64,000 nt of DNA from an uncultured bacterium (lineage in GTDB: Bacteria > Bacillota > Clostridia > Lachnospirales > Lachnospiraceae). The notes beneath the pieces are model-generated. The model made no database searches, was not told the origin of the DNA, and saw only the letters and a list, made by a program, of their open reading frames with translations. The position numbers and the translations under genes were made by a program. Below, piece after piece: positions 15,526 to 24,173 of the stretch (position 1 is the stretch's first letter; each line of letters begins with the position of its first letter). The DNA lies in the NCBI GenBank assembly GCA_905214875.1, contig CAJMNR010000011.1:13752-77751 (forward strand). Reading direction: 5' to 3'.

Positions 15526-17994
15526 ATGAAACGTAGTGAATTTGCGGAGTTAGTAAAATCAAAGATTGTGTTATTAGATGGAGCAACAGGCTCTAATTTG
15601 CAAGAAGCAGGAATGACAATGGGAGTATGTCCAGAGACATGGATTCTTGAGAATAAACGAGCATTAATCGAGTTGCAAAAAGGATATTTAGAAAATGGAT
15701 CTGATATCGTATACAGTCCAACTTTTACTGCAAATCGTATTAAGTTAAAAGAATATGGATTAGAGGACCAGATTGCTGAAATAAATGAAGAATTAGTAGA
15801 ACTGTCAAAACAGGCAGTGAGAGAAGCCAATATCGGTGATCGAAAAGTTTATATCGCCGGTGATCTTACAATGACAGGCGAGCAGGTTTACCCAATGGGG
15901 AAAATGACATTTGAAGAGCTTGTTGATATTTATAAAGAACAAGTCAGCTATATTTTGATGGCGGGAGTAGACTTATTCGTCGTTGAAACCATGTTAAGTC
16001 TACAGGAATGTCGTGCAGCAGTACTGGCAATCAAAGAACTTTGTGACCTCCCAATCCTTGTAACGCTTACATTTAATGAGGATGAACGTACTCTTTATGG
16101 TACGACGCCGGAAGCAGCCATGGTCGTATTACAGGAATTAGGCGCATCAGCTGTAGGTGTGAATTGTTCCACAGGTCCAGATAAGATGGCTGGAGTCGTA
16201 AGAAGAATGAAGGAAGTAGCAACGGTTCCAATCATTGCAAAACCAAATGCAGGCATGCCTGTATTGATTGACGGAAAAACAATTTACAATATGGATGCAT
16301 ACGAATTCGCCAAGAAAGCAACATTATTAATAGAAGCAGGCGCAAATATTGTCGGAGGTTGTTGCGGAACGACAATCGAGCATATAAGACAACTTGCAGA
16401 AGCAGCAAAAAAGTATGCTCCAAGTGAAGTTAGCAGTAAGAAACAGCCAATTCTTACGACGGAACGCTCTATACTTCCTATTGATATAGAAGGAAGATTC
16501 TTAGTCATTGGTGAGAGAATCAATCCGACAGGAAAGAAGGCATTACAGGAAGAGTTACGTAACGGAGACCTCGATATGGTAGCAGCATTTGCTGAAGAAC
16601 AGGTAGAAGCAGGTGCGGATATCCTTGATATAAATATGGGGACAAACGGAATTGATGAAAAAGAGATGATGTTAAAGGCAATTCATGAAGTGACAAGAGT
16701 TGTGGATGTTCCATTATGTATTGATTCCAGTCATGTAGATATTATTGAGGAGGCGCTCCGTATTTATCCTGGGCGAGCTCTCATAAACTCGATTTCTTTT
16801 GAGAAAGAAAAGATTGAACGTTTGCTTCCAATTGCCAAAAAATATGGCGCAATGTTTATTTTACTTCCGCTGTCTGAGAAAGGACTTCCAAAGTCCATTG
16901 AGGAAAAGAAGGAAATTATTGATACAATCGTTAAACGAGCAGAAGAAATTGGATTATCTAAGCAGGATATCATCGTAGATGCCTTGGTAAATACTGTTGG
17001 AGCCAATAAAAGAGCAGCACTCGAAGCACTTGAGACGATTACGTATTGTAAGAAGACACTTGGCGTATGTACGACATGTGGCTTAAGCAATATATCCTTT
17101 GGACTTCCAGAACGCCAATTTGTAAATAGCACATTTTTATCTTTTGCCATTCATGAAGGATTAACGATGGCCATTGCAAATCCATGTCAGGAATTATTGA
17201 TGAACGTTGCATTTGCTTCAGACCTATTGTTAAATAAGGAAGAAGCCGATATTCGTTATATCACGCAAGTATCTAATCATCCAGTTACTGTAAGCAAAAA
17301 GGATGAAGGAAATGGTAAAAATTTGCCAGAAGGGCAAGACAAAAATCAATTGCAAAATGATAAGAAAGCTAATATCATTTATGAAGAAGTTTTAAAGGGA
17401 AATCGTAAGCATATCGTATCCCATGTAAAAGAGGCATTGGAGGCTTCAGTAAAGCCTTCTGCAATTCTTGATGAGATGCTGATTCCTGCAATCAATAAGG
17501 TGGGCGAGTTGTTTGATCAACAGAAATACTACTTACCACAGCTGATTGCAAGTGCTGAAACGATGAAGACGGCGATTGATTATTTAGAGCCATTTCTAAA
17601 AGAAGGAAAAGAAGAAACTAAACTTGGAACGATCGTGATTGCAACTGTAGAGGGAGATATCCATGATATCGGAAAGAATCTCGTTACGCTCATGTTAAAG
17701 AATTACGGCTTTGACGTCATTGATTTAGGGAAAGACGTGAAAAGTGAAAAGATTATCGAAACAGCAAAAGAAAAAGATGCTGACATCATTGGGCTTAGTG
17801 CTCTTATGACTACGACAATGATGGAGATGAAGAAAGTAGTAGATCTTAAAAACAAAGCAAATTTAAGAGCGAAAGTAATAATTGGTGGCGCGGTAACGAC
17901 ACCAAGCTTTGCGAAAGAGATTGGTGCGGACGGATATTCCACAGATGCGCAAGATGCAGTTCGACTAGTGAAGGAATTACTAAACCTTGAATAA
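15526..17994 (+). CDS. metH: Cobalamin-dependent methionine synthase lacking the activation domain
   Basis: An 822-residue enzyme that transfers methyl from 5-methyl-THF to homocysteine through cobalamin. Residues 1-300 are the homocysteine domain, with zinc ligands Cys214 and Cys279/Cys280 in GGCCGTT. Residues 320-575 are the pterin-binding barrel, starting at GERINPTGKKAL. A hydrophilic linker (about 600-620) leads to the helical cap and the B12-binding domain. The cobalt-ligating His713 lies in GDIHDIGKNLV. The C-terminal AdoMet-dependent reactivation domain of the roughly 1,200-residue enterobacterial enzyme is absent. This is common in anaerobes, which then need a separate reactivation factor that is not in this window. 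Confidence 0.95.
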   Translation: MKRSEFAELVKSKIVLLDGATGSNLQEAGMTMGVCPETWILENKRALIELQKGYLENGSDIVYSPTFTANRIKLKEYGLEDQIAEINEELVELSKQAVREANIGDRKVYIAGDLTMTGEQVYPMGKMTFEELVDIYKEQVSYILMAGVDLFVVETMLSLQECRAAVLAIKELCDLPILVTLTFNEDERTLYGTTPEAAMVVLQELGASAVGVNCSTGPDKMAGVVRRMKEVATVPIIAKPNAGMPVLIDGKTIYNMDAYEFAKKATLLIEAGANIVGGCCGTTIEHIRQLAEAAKKYAPSEVSSKKQPILTTERSILPIDIEGRFLVIGERINPTGKKALQEELRNGDLDMVAAFAEEQVEAGADILDINMGTNGIDEKEMMLKAIHEVTRVVDVPLCIDSSHVDIIEEALRIYPGRALINSISFEKEKIERLLPIAKKYGAMFILLPLSEKGLPKSIEEKKEIIDTIVKRAEEIGLSKQDIIVDALVNTVGANKRAALEALETITYCKKTLGVCTTCGLSNISFGLPERQFVNSTFLSFAIHEGLTMAIANPCQELLMNVAFASDLLLNKEEADIRYITQVSNHPVTVSKKDEGNGKNLPEGQDKNQLQNDKKANIIYEEVLKGNRKHIVSHVKEALEASVKPSAILDEMLIPAINKVGELFDQQKYYLPQLIASAETMKTAIDYLEPFLKEGKEETKLGTIVIATVEGDIHDIGKNLVTLMLKNYGFDVIDLGKDVKSEKIIETAKEKDADIIGLSALMTTTMMEMKKVVDLKNKANLRAKVIIGGAVTTPSFAKEIGADGYSTDAQDAVRLVKELLNLE

Positions 17995-18026
17995 CTAATT
18001 ATTTTATTATTTTGTGAGGATGGGAA

Positions 18027-19097
18027 ATGACACAACAGAAATATCGTGGCACTCGCACGCAGGCGGCCTATGACGAAGATTATGAAACACGAAAAAAAGA
18101 GGCACATAGGCGCTTTCTACAAAAAAAGAAAAAGAGAAAAAGAAGAAGGCAGATTCTGCTCTCTATTGGACTAATACTTTCAATTCTAGCTGGCTATGGA
18201 GTGGCTAGGGCAGAATTAATGTTAAACAATGTATTAGATGCAAGAGCAGAAACAACAGAAGGGGATTTAAACAACGTAGATCTTTCTAATATTAATGTAA
18301 TCGGTGACGATGAAATCGTGAATATCCTGCTTGTCGGTTCGGATAAGCGAGCGTCACAGGTTGATGCAGGACGTTCGGATTCTACAATGATTGCAACGAT
18401 TGATATGAAACATAATCAATTGAAGCTTACTTCCTTAATGAGGGATATGTATGTAGAAATCCCAGGATATGAAAACAACCGTTTCAATGCAGCATATTCT
18501 TATGGTGGCGTTCCGCTGTTATACCAGACGATCGCGACAAACTTTGGGGTTCGTTTGGATGGATATGTTCTTGTTGACTGTGATGCATTTGAAAATGTAA
18601 TCAATCAAATTGGTGGAGTTGAAATAACAGTTACCCAATCGGAATATGAACATTTACAAAGCTATTATAAGAATAAAAAATCCTATAAAGATGCATTGAA
18701 GATCAAAGCAGGAAAGAATGTCCTAAATGGCAAACAGGCACTTTGCTATGCGCGTATCCGTAAAGAAGGTAATGGTGACTTTAGACGTACAGAACGTCAA
18801 AGAATCGTATTACAAGCAATCTTTACAAAGGCAAAATCCTTGTCCATTACGCAGTTAGTGGATATGATGACCAATGTACTTCCTTATGTTGCTACGGATT
18901 TAAGTAATGATGAGATTAAGAGTTATATGAAATCCGTCTTAATGATGGGAACGACGAAGATTGAACAATTCAGACTTCCGGTAGATGGAACGTATACGGA
19001 TGAGACGATACGTACAATGAAGGTATTGGTTCCGGATATTCCAACGAATGCACAAAAACTTCAAGACTTTATTTTTAATAAAGCACCTGAGGAATAA
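18027..19097 (+). CDS. LytR-CpsA-Psr (LCP) family cell-wall ligase
   Basis: A 356-residue protein with a very basic cytosolic N-terminus (FLQKKKKRKRRR), one membrane helix at about 47-63 and an extracellular LCP domain. LCP landmarks are NILLVGSDKR near 95, RSDSTMIATID near 115, LTSLMRDMYVEIPG near 135, and the Arg-rich YARIRKEGNGDFRRTERQR near 245. LCP enzymes move teichoic acids, capsule or other polymers from lipid carriers onto peptidoglycan. Family members also appear as transcriptional attenuators in older annotations. The start has GTGAGGATGGG upstream. It follows metH by 32 nt but is functionally unrelated, and a terminator closes the unit. Confidence 0.92.
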   Translation: MTQQKYRGTRTQAAYDEDYETRKKEAHRRFLQKKKKRKRRRQILLSIGLILSILAGYGVARAELMLNNVLDARAETTEGDLNNVDLSNINVIGDDEIVNILLVGSDKRASQVDAGRSDSTMIATIDMKHNQLKLTSLMRDMYVEIPGYENNRFNAAYSYGGVPLLYQTIATNFGVRLDGYVLVDCDAFENVINQIGGVEITVTQSEYEHLQSYYKNKKSYKDALKIKAGKNVLNGKQALCYARIRKEGNGDFRRTERQRIVLQAIFTKAKSLSITQLVDMMTNVLPYVATDLSNDEIKSYMKSVLMMGTTKIEQFRLPVDGTYTDETIRTMKVLVPDIPTNAQKLQDFIFNKAPEE

Positions 19098-19108
19098 ATA
19101 GAAACAGC

Positions 19109-19152
19109 AAAAGGGCTGGCATACAAAAGAGAGTTGTATGCCAGCCCTTTTC
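19109..19152. terminator. Strong terminator after the LCP gene
   Basis: A perfect 18-bp stem (19109-19126 with 19134-19151) and a 7-nt loop. A and T runs flank both arms, so it can work in both directions. Confidence 0.85.
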
Positions 19153-19218
19153 GATGAGCTACAATGTCTAGTTATAATAGACATAACTATTATGTATAAT
19201 TACGAAAACTGCTATTAC

Positions 19219-19247
19219 TTGACATTATAACCATATATTGCTACAAT
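19219..19247 (+). promoter_or_regulatory. Promoter of ilvN-ilvC
   Basis: TTGACA, a 17-nt spacer and TACAAT. The expected 5' leader is about 50 nt, too short for a T-box. A 12-bp palindrome TTTTCTAGAAAA (19271-19282) lies within the leader. Confidence 0.8.
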
Positions 19248-19303
19248 TTTAGATAGTTTCATATATCGAATTTTCTAGAAAAAACAGGGTAGGAGGAGAC
19301 GGA

Positions 19304-19807
19304 ATGAGAAGAATGGTATTATCAATTTTAGTTGACAATACTTCAGGTGCCCTTAGTCGTGTGGCAGGCCTATTCAGCAGAAGAGGTTATAATATTGATA
19401 GTCTTACTGTCGGTGAAACTCAGGACCCTGCATACTCAAGAATGACAATCGCCGTGAACGGTGACAATCATATTTTAGAGCAGATTGAGAAGCAACTTGC
19501 GAAACTAGAAGACGTGAAAGAAATTAGTGAGTTAAAAGATCAAGAAAGCGTCTGCAGAGAACTTGTATTAGTTAAAGTTGCAGCCGGAAAAAAAGAAAGA
19601 GAGTCGGTAATTGGTATTGCTGATATCTTTAGAGCCAAAATCGTGGATGTGGCAGAAGCATCCTTGATGGTAGAGCTTACAGGAAATCAAGCAAAGATTG
19701 ACGCATTCATTAATCTGTTAAAAGGATATACGATCCTTGAATTAGTCCGAACAGGTGTCACAGGCCTTGGCCGTGGTTGTAGAGACATAGCAGATTATAT
19801 TGATTAA
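19304..19807 (+). CDS. ilvN: Acetolactate synthase small (regulatory) subunit
   Basis: A 167-residue regulatory subunit that confers valine feedback control on acetolactate synthase. The N-terminal ACT domain (about 1-78) begins MVLSILVDNTSGALSRVAGL and includes FSRRGYNIDSLTVG. The C-terminal domain carries LVLVKV and ends GLGRGCRDIADYI. Length is normal. GTAGGAGGAG gives a strong ribosome site. It is followed by ilvC 69 nt later. Its catalytic partner ilvB is unusually far away, at 37.6 kb in this window, rather than adjacent. Confidence 0.95.
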   Translation: MRRMVLSILVDNTSGALSRVAGLFSRRGYNIDSLTVGETQDPAYSRMTIAVNGDNHILEQIEKQLAKLEDVKEISELKDQESVCRELVLVKVAAGKKERESVIGIADIFRAKIVDVAEASLMVELTGNQAKIDAFINLLKGYTILELVRTGVTGLGRGCRDIADYID

Positions 19808-19876
19808 TACATACTACTTTTTATTACTATTTGTAATAGGAAGCACATATAAATTAAAAATTAGGAGGAATTAACA

Positions 19877-20887
19877 ATGGCTAAGATTTATTATCAAGAA
19901 GATTGTAATTTATCATTATTAGAAGGTAAAACAATCGCCGTTATCGGTTATGGCAGTCAAGGACATGCACATGCATTAAACGCAAAAGAATCAGGTTGTA
20001 ATGTCATTATTGGTCTTTACGAAGGAAGCAAATCTTGGGCTAAGGCTGAAGCTCAAGGATTTGAAGTATATACAGCAGCAGAAGCAGCAAAGAAAGCAGA
20101 TATCATCATGATCTTAATCAATGATGAAAAACAGGCTAAGATGTACAATGAATCTATCGCTCCAAACTTAACAGCAGGAAAGATGCTTATGTTCGCTCAT
20201 GGTTTCGCAATTCACTTTGGTCAAATCGTTCCACCAAAAGATGTTGACGTAACAATGATCGCACCTAAAGGACCAGGACATACTGTAAGAAGCGAATACC
20301 AAGCTGGAAAAGGTGTTCCTTGTTTAGTAGCAGTACAACAAGATGCTACTGGCAATGCATTAGAACTTGCACTTGCTTACTCATTAGCAATCGGTGGTGC
20401 AAGAGCTGGTGTTCTTGAAACTACATTCAAGACTGAAACAGAAACAGATTTATTTGGTGAACAAGCAGTACTTTGCGGTGGTGTTTGTGCATTAATGCAA
20501 GCTGGTTTTGAAACATTAGTAGAAGCTGGATATGATCCAAGAAATGCATATTTCGAATGTATCCATGAAATGAAATTAATCGTAGACTTAATCTACCAAA
20601 GCGGTTTCGCTGGAATGAGATATTCTATCTCTAACACAGCTGAATACGGTGATTACATCACTGGACCAAAGATCGTTACGGAAGAAACTAAGAAAGCAAT
20701 GAAACAAATCCTTACTGATATTCAAGACGGTACTTTCGCAAAAGACTGGTTACTTGAAAATCAAGCAGGTTGTCCACACTTCAACGCTATGAGAAAGAGA
20801 GCAGCAGCTCATCCAGCAGAAGAAATCGGTAAAGAACTTCGTAAATTATACAGCTGGAATGGCGAAGAAAAATTAATCAATAACTAG
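19877..20887 (+). CDS. ilvC: Ketol-acid reductoisomerase, class I
   Basis: A 336-residue enzyme that isomerises and reduces acetolactate to dihydroxyisovalerate (and the isoleucine analogue). The Rossmann motif GYGSQGHAHA is at residues 25-34. The cofactor loop contains YEGSKSWAKAE, and its serines suggest NADPH preference. The C-terminal knotted domain binds Mg through acidic residues in DLFGEQAVLCGG and FECIHEMK. Length fits class I. Codon choice is strongly biased towards a small set, as expected for a highly expressed gene. It is co-transcribed with ilvN and ends in a terminator. Confidence 0.97.
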   Translation: MAKIYYQEDCNLSLLEGKTIAVIGYGSQGHAHALNAKESGCNVIIGLYEGSKSWAKAEAQGFEVYTAAEAAKKADIIMILINDEKQAKMYNESIAPNLTAGKMLMFAHGFAIHFGQIVPPKDVDVTMIAPKGPGHTVRSEYQAGKGVPCLVAVQQDATGNALELALAYSLAIGGARAGVLETTFKTETETDLFGEQAVLCGGVCALMQAGFETLVEAGYDPRNAYFECIHEMKLIVDLIYQSGFAGMRYSISNTAEYGDYITGPKIVTEETKKAMKQILTDIQDGTFAKDWLLENQAGCPHFNAMRKRAAAHPAEEIGKELRKLYSWNGEEKLINN

Positions 20888-20926
20888 GTTAAAAAACAAT
20901 TAATTATAATCAAATCACTACATAAG

Positions 20927-20975
20927 AAGCGAATCATTTTACTCTGACTTTAGAGCAAAATGGTTCGCTTTTTTT
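20927..20975 (+). terminator. Terminator after ilvC
   Basis: A long stem (20927-20943 with about 20954-20970, with one mismatch) followed by a T-tract. Confidence 0.8.
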
Positions 20976-21015
20976 CGTCTCGTTTCCGAGGAAAGTTCTC
21001 TGCAAAGGCCCCCTT

Positions 21016-21043
21016 TTGTAATATAAAATGATTGTGTTATAAT
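21016..21043 (+). promoter_or_regulatory. Promoter of the VanR-like operon
   Basis: TTGTAA, a 16-nt spacer and TATAAT, 53 nt before the start codon. Confidence 0.6.
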
Positions 21044-21096
21044 AGAAGTCATATAGTGGCAGGAAAAGAAATGCCAGAGAATTGTGGGAGGTATCG

Positions 21097-21801
21097 ATGA
21101 GTATAAAAGTATTAGTAGTCGACGACGAGCAGCCAATCGCGGATTTGGTTGAAGTGTATTTGACAAATGACGGATACGAAGTGCACAAGTTCTATAATGG
21201 AACCGACGCATTAAATAGTATAGATTCTGTAGCTTATGATCTTGCAATCTTAGATGTAATGCTACCTGATATAGATGGAATGACAATATGTAAGAAGATT
21301 CGTGAAAAATACTATTTTCCAATTATCATGCTGACAGCTAAGATTGAAGATAGTGACAAGATTATGGGACTTACATTCGGGGCAGATGACTATATCACTA
21401 AGCCATTTAATCCATTAGAGCTTATGGCAAGGGTAAAGACACAGATTAGACGTTACAAACGATATAACCAGAATGAAGGGGAAGTGCAGGCAAATGAAGA
21501 GGTCAATCAGTATGATTTCTTAGGGCTTATTATCAATAAGGATACAAGAAAATGTTCCTTATATGGAAAAACGCTTTCTCTTACTCCGATTGAATTCTCA
21601 ATTTTGTGGTACCTATGTGAGAATAAAGGAAAGGTTGTCTCTAGCGAAGAGTTATTTGAAGCAGTATGGGGGGAAAAATATCTAGACAACAACAATACCG
21701 TTATGGCTCATGTTGCAAGACTTCGCGAGAAGATGAATGAACCTTCTAGAAAACCAAAGTTTATAAAAACAGTATGGGGAGTTGGATATACCATTGAATA
21801 A
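21097..21801 (+). CDS. OmpR-family response regulator, VanR-like
   Basis: A 234-residue regulator. The receiver begins VLVVDDEQPIADLVEVYL, has its phospho-acceptor Asp in LAILDVMLPDIDG, and has ADDYITKPFNPLELMARVK at the end. A winged-helix domain follows, ending KTVWGVGYTIE. The wording of these blocks is very like enterococcal VanR as I remember it, and the next gene resembles VanS. I start at ATG 21097 with GGGAGG 5 nt upstream; the TTG at 21082 precedes that site. The response regulator and kinase genes overlap. Confidence 0.88.
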   Translation: MSIKVLVVDDEQPIADLVEVYLTNDGYEVHKFYNGTDALNSIDSVAYDLAILDVMLPDIDGMTICKKIREKYYFPIIMLTAKIEDSDKIMGLTFGADDYITKPFNPLELMARVKTQIRRYKRYNQNEGEVQANEEVNQYDFLGLIINKDTRKCSLYGKTLSLTPIEFSILWYLCENKGKVVSSEELFEAVWGEKYLDNNNTVMAHVARLREKMNEPSRKPKFIKTVWGVGYTIE

Positions 21802-22903
21802 CGATAATATTGGAACAAGCAAAAACCTACCGAAAGCAATGCTTCCTAAGATGCTTCAGACATTTATGGTGACAGTGTCCATATTTACACTCGTATTGGT
21901 GATCCTACTATTTATTGCTACGGCAATCTATCGTTCCTATGTATTCTATGGAGATGAGCCGGTGTATCGATTGGTAAAGATAGTTCAGCAGAACCTTGTT
22001 GGAATCTTTGTCAGTGCATGGCTTGTAGGAATCATCATAGATATGTATATATATTGGAAGAAGACATTAAAGTATTTAGAGACATTGGCGGATGCAACGA
22101 CGAAGCTATTAAGCAATGATGATGAACTGATCCACCTTCCAGAAGAACTTAAAGTAATTGAAGATGAATTAAATAATACTAAGAAGGCAGTTATGCGTAA
22201 CGAGAAGATTGCAAAACAGTCCGAGCAGAGAAAGAATGATTTGATCATGTATCTGGCTCATGACTTAAAGACGCCATTGACTTCCGTTATTGGTTATCTG
22301 ACGTTACTTCGTGATGAGCAGCAGATTTCTCCGGAACTAAGGGAACATTATTTGTCTGTCTCTTTAGACCGTGCCGAGCGACTTGAGGATCTGATTAATG
22401 AATTCTTTGAAATTACACGATTTAATCTTACCAATATTACATTAGAGAGAAGCAGAACGAATATGACCCGTATGCTTGAGCAGATTTCCTATGAGTTTGG
22501 ACCACTCTATACGGAGAAGAACCTTACATGCAAGTTAGATCTTGAGCCAGACATCGAGATGCTTGTTGATGTAGATAAGATGGAACGTGTCTTTGATAAT
22601 CTGATACGTAATGCAATCAATTATAGCTTTGAAAATGGTACGATAACCATTTCGGCAAAGAGATATAATGGTTACGTAGAAATGATATTTTCCAATCAGG
22701 GAAATACAATTCCTGAAGAAAAGCTTAAGAGAATCTTTGAACAGTTTTTCCGTTTAGACAGTTCGAGAACAAGTAAGACAGGTGGCGCAGGCCTTGGATT
22801 AGCAATATCTAAGGAGATTGTGGAACTTCATCATGGAGTCATTTCTGCATTCAGTAAAGATGAAGTTATTCAGTTTTCTATTAAGATTCCGACCGGGCTA
22901 TAA
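21782..22903 (+). CDS. Sensor histidine kinase, VanS-like
   Basis: A kinase of up to 373 residues. Two membrane helices (about 25-50 and 75-95) flank a short extracytoplasmic loop, followed by a HAMP-like linker. The phospho-acceptor His is in YLAHDLKTPLTSVIGYL, the sequence typical of VanS and its relatives. The N box is NLIRNAINYS and the G2 box GAGLGLAISKEI. The start codon is uncertain. The frame overlaps the regulator gene, TTG 21782 and TTG 21794 lack good ribosome sites, and ATG 21839 and ATG 21851 are possible. A strong hairpin follows before the VanH-like gene. Confidence 0.88.
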   Translation: MDIPLNNDNIGTSKNLPKAMLPKMLQTFMVTVSIFTLVLVILLFIATAIYRSYVFYGDEPVYRLVKIVQQNLVGIFVSAWLVGIIIDMYIYWKKTLKYLETLADATTKLLSNDDELIHLPEELKVIEDELNNTKKAVMRNEKIAKQSEQRKNDLIMYLAHDLKTPLTSVIGYLTLLRDEQQISPELREHYLSVSLDRAERLEDLINEFFEITRFNLTNITLERSRTNMTRMLEQISYEFGPLYTEKNLTCKLDLEPDIEMLVDVDKMERVFDNLIRNAINYSFENGTITISAKRYNGYVEMIFSNQGNTIPEEKLKRIFEQFFRLDSSRTSKTGGAGLGLAISKEIVELHHGVISAFSKDEVIQFSIKIPTGL

Positions 22904-22960
22904 TATTTTCATATGATTTTATTCATAAAATCACAATAAATAAATAGAAGAAAACGAAAA

Positions 22961-23016
22961 AAAAGCATTTTATGATTTGCTACTATTAGGAGAGTAAATC
23001 ATAAAATGCTTTTTCT
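22961..23016 (+). terminator. Terminator or attenuator between the VanS-like and VanH-like genes
   Basis: A perfect 18-bp stem (22961-22978 with 22996-23013) with a 17-nt loop and a T-rich tail. It sits 45 nt before the next start codon. A second small palindrome (22914-22933) lies upstream. Confidence 0.75.
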
Positions 23017-23058
23017 TTGTAAGAAATAGCCTAGATAGAATGGAAAGAAGGTTTTATT

Positions 23059-24090
23059 ATGATAAATCAAAAGAAGAATACTAGAATCACTGTATATGGG
23101 TGCTCAGAGGAAGAAAGACCACTGTTTGAAGAATGCAGCAAAAAATATGGAGTTGCCATCAATATATATGCAGAAGATATTTCAGAGGATACAATCGACT
23201 ATGCAAAAGGCTCTAGCTGTATTAGCATTAATCATGCAGTAAGAGTGACACCGAATATGTTAGATATGTTAAAGGAGGCTGGTGTAGCTTATATTTCAAC
23301 AAGAACGCTTGGATATGATCATATCGCAAGAGATCATGCAGAAGCGATTGGCATTAAGGTCGAAAATATCAAGTTTTCACCAAACAGCATTGCTGATTAT
23401 GCAATTATGTTAATCTTGATGGCTACCCGCCAGGTAAAGAGCTTGCTTAAGAGAACTGAAGTACAAAACTACAGCTTGCCCAAAAAAGCAGGAAGAGAGA
23501 TTCAAGAATTGACCGTAGGCGTTATAGGTACAGGATGTATTGGAAGCACAGTAATCGAACATTTATCTGGATTTGGAACAAAGATTCTTGCATATGACTT
23601 ATATCAGAGAGACTCGATAAAACAGTATGCAACTTATGTGGATCTAGAAACGCTGTTAAAGGAGAGTGACGTAATTACACTTCATATGCCGGCGGTGAAA
23701 GAAACAAGGCATATGATTAATCGTAAGACAATAGAAATGATGAAGCAGGATGCCTATATTATCAATACGGGAAGAGGATCTTTAGTAGATACGGAAGCGC
23801 TGATCGAAGGAATTGAAAGTGGAAAATTAGGCGGAGCGGCATTAGACGTGTTGGAAAATGAAATGCAGTATTTGTATCAGGACTTTCAAGATGTTCCACT
23901 TTCAAACTTTGATTTTGCACTACTTAATTCATTTCCAAATGTGGTGATTACTCCTCATATGGCATTCTATACAGAGCAGGCAGTTCGAGACATTGTGGTT
24001 AACTCGGTGGAAAACTGTGTTATTTTTGGAAATCGTTTGGAGTCTTTGTGGATAAATACACCCAAAGAACTACTAAAAAAAGTGATATAA
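23059..24090 (+). CDS. D-2-hydroxyacid dehydrogenase, VanH-like D-lactate dehydrogenase
   Basis: A 343-residue NAD-dependent enzyme predicted to reduce pyruvate to D-lactate. It opens ITVYGCSEEE and contains CISINH, YISTRTLGYDHI, SPNSIADYAIMLILMA and the Rossmann motif GVIGTGCIGS. The catalytic set is complete: Arg in NTGRGSLVDTEAL, Glu in LDVLENE and His in TPHMAFYTEQA. These blocks closely follow VanH as I recall it. Together with the VanRS-like pair upstream, the order R-S-H matches glycopeptide resistance clusters. However, no D-Ala-D-Lac ligase or VanX dipeptidase follows, so an ordinary fermentative role is equally possible. Confidence 0.88.
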   Translation: MINQKKNTRITVYGCSEEERPLFEECSKKYGVAINIYAEDISEDTIDYAKGSSCISINHAVRVTPNMLDMLKEAGVAYISTRTLGYDHIARDHAEAIGIKVENIKFSPNSIADYAIMLILMATRQVKSLLKRTEVQNYSLPKKAGREIQELTVGVIGTGCIGSTVIEHLSGFGTKILAYDLYQRDSIKQYATYVDLETLLKESDVITLHMPAVKETRHMINRKTIEMMKQDAYIINTGRGSLVDTEALIEGIESGKLGGAALDVLENEMQYLYQDFQDVPLSNFDFALLNSFPNVVITPHMAFYTEQAVRDIVVNSVENCVIFGNRLESLWINTPKELLKKVI

Positions 24091-24173
24091 ATATAAAAAA
24101 AGAGATAAGTGGATGTGTCGATTCCTATGCTATAATGAAGAAAACAATGTAATGTGTGGGAGGATGCGATACG

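Noticed and set aside
19152..19303. T-box or SAM riboswitch before ilvN
   Set aside because: The predicted leader is about 50 nt and lacks a GGTGG T-box core or any specifier stem.
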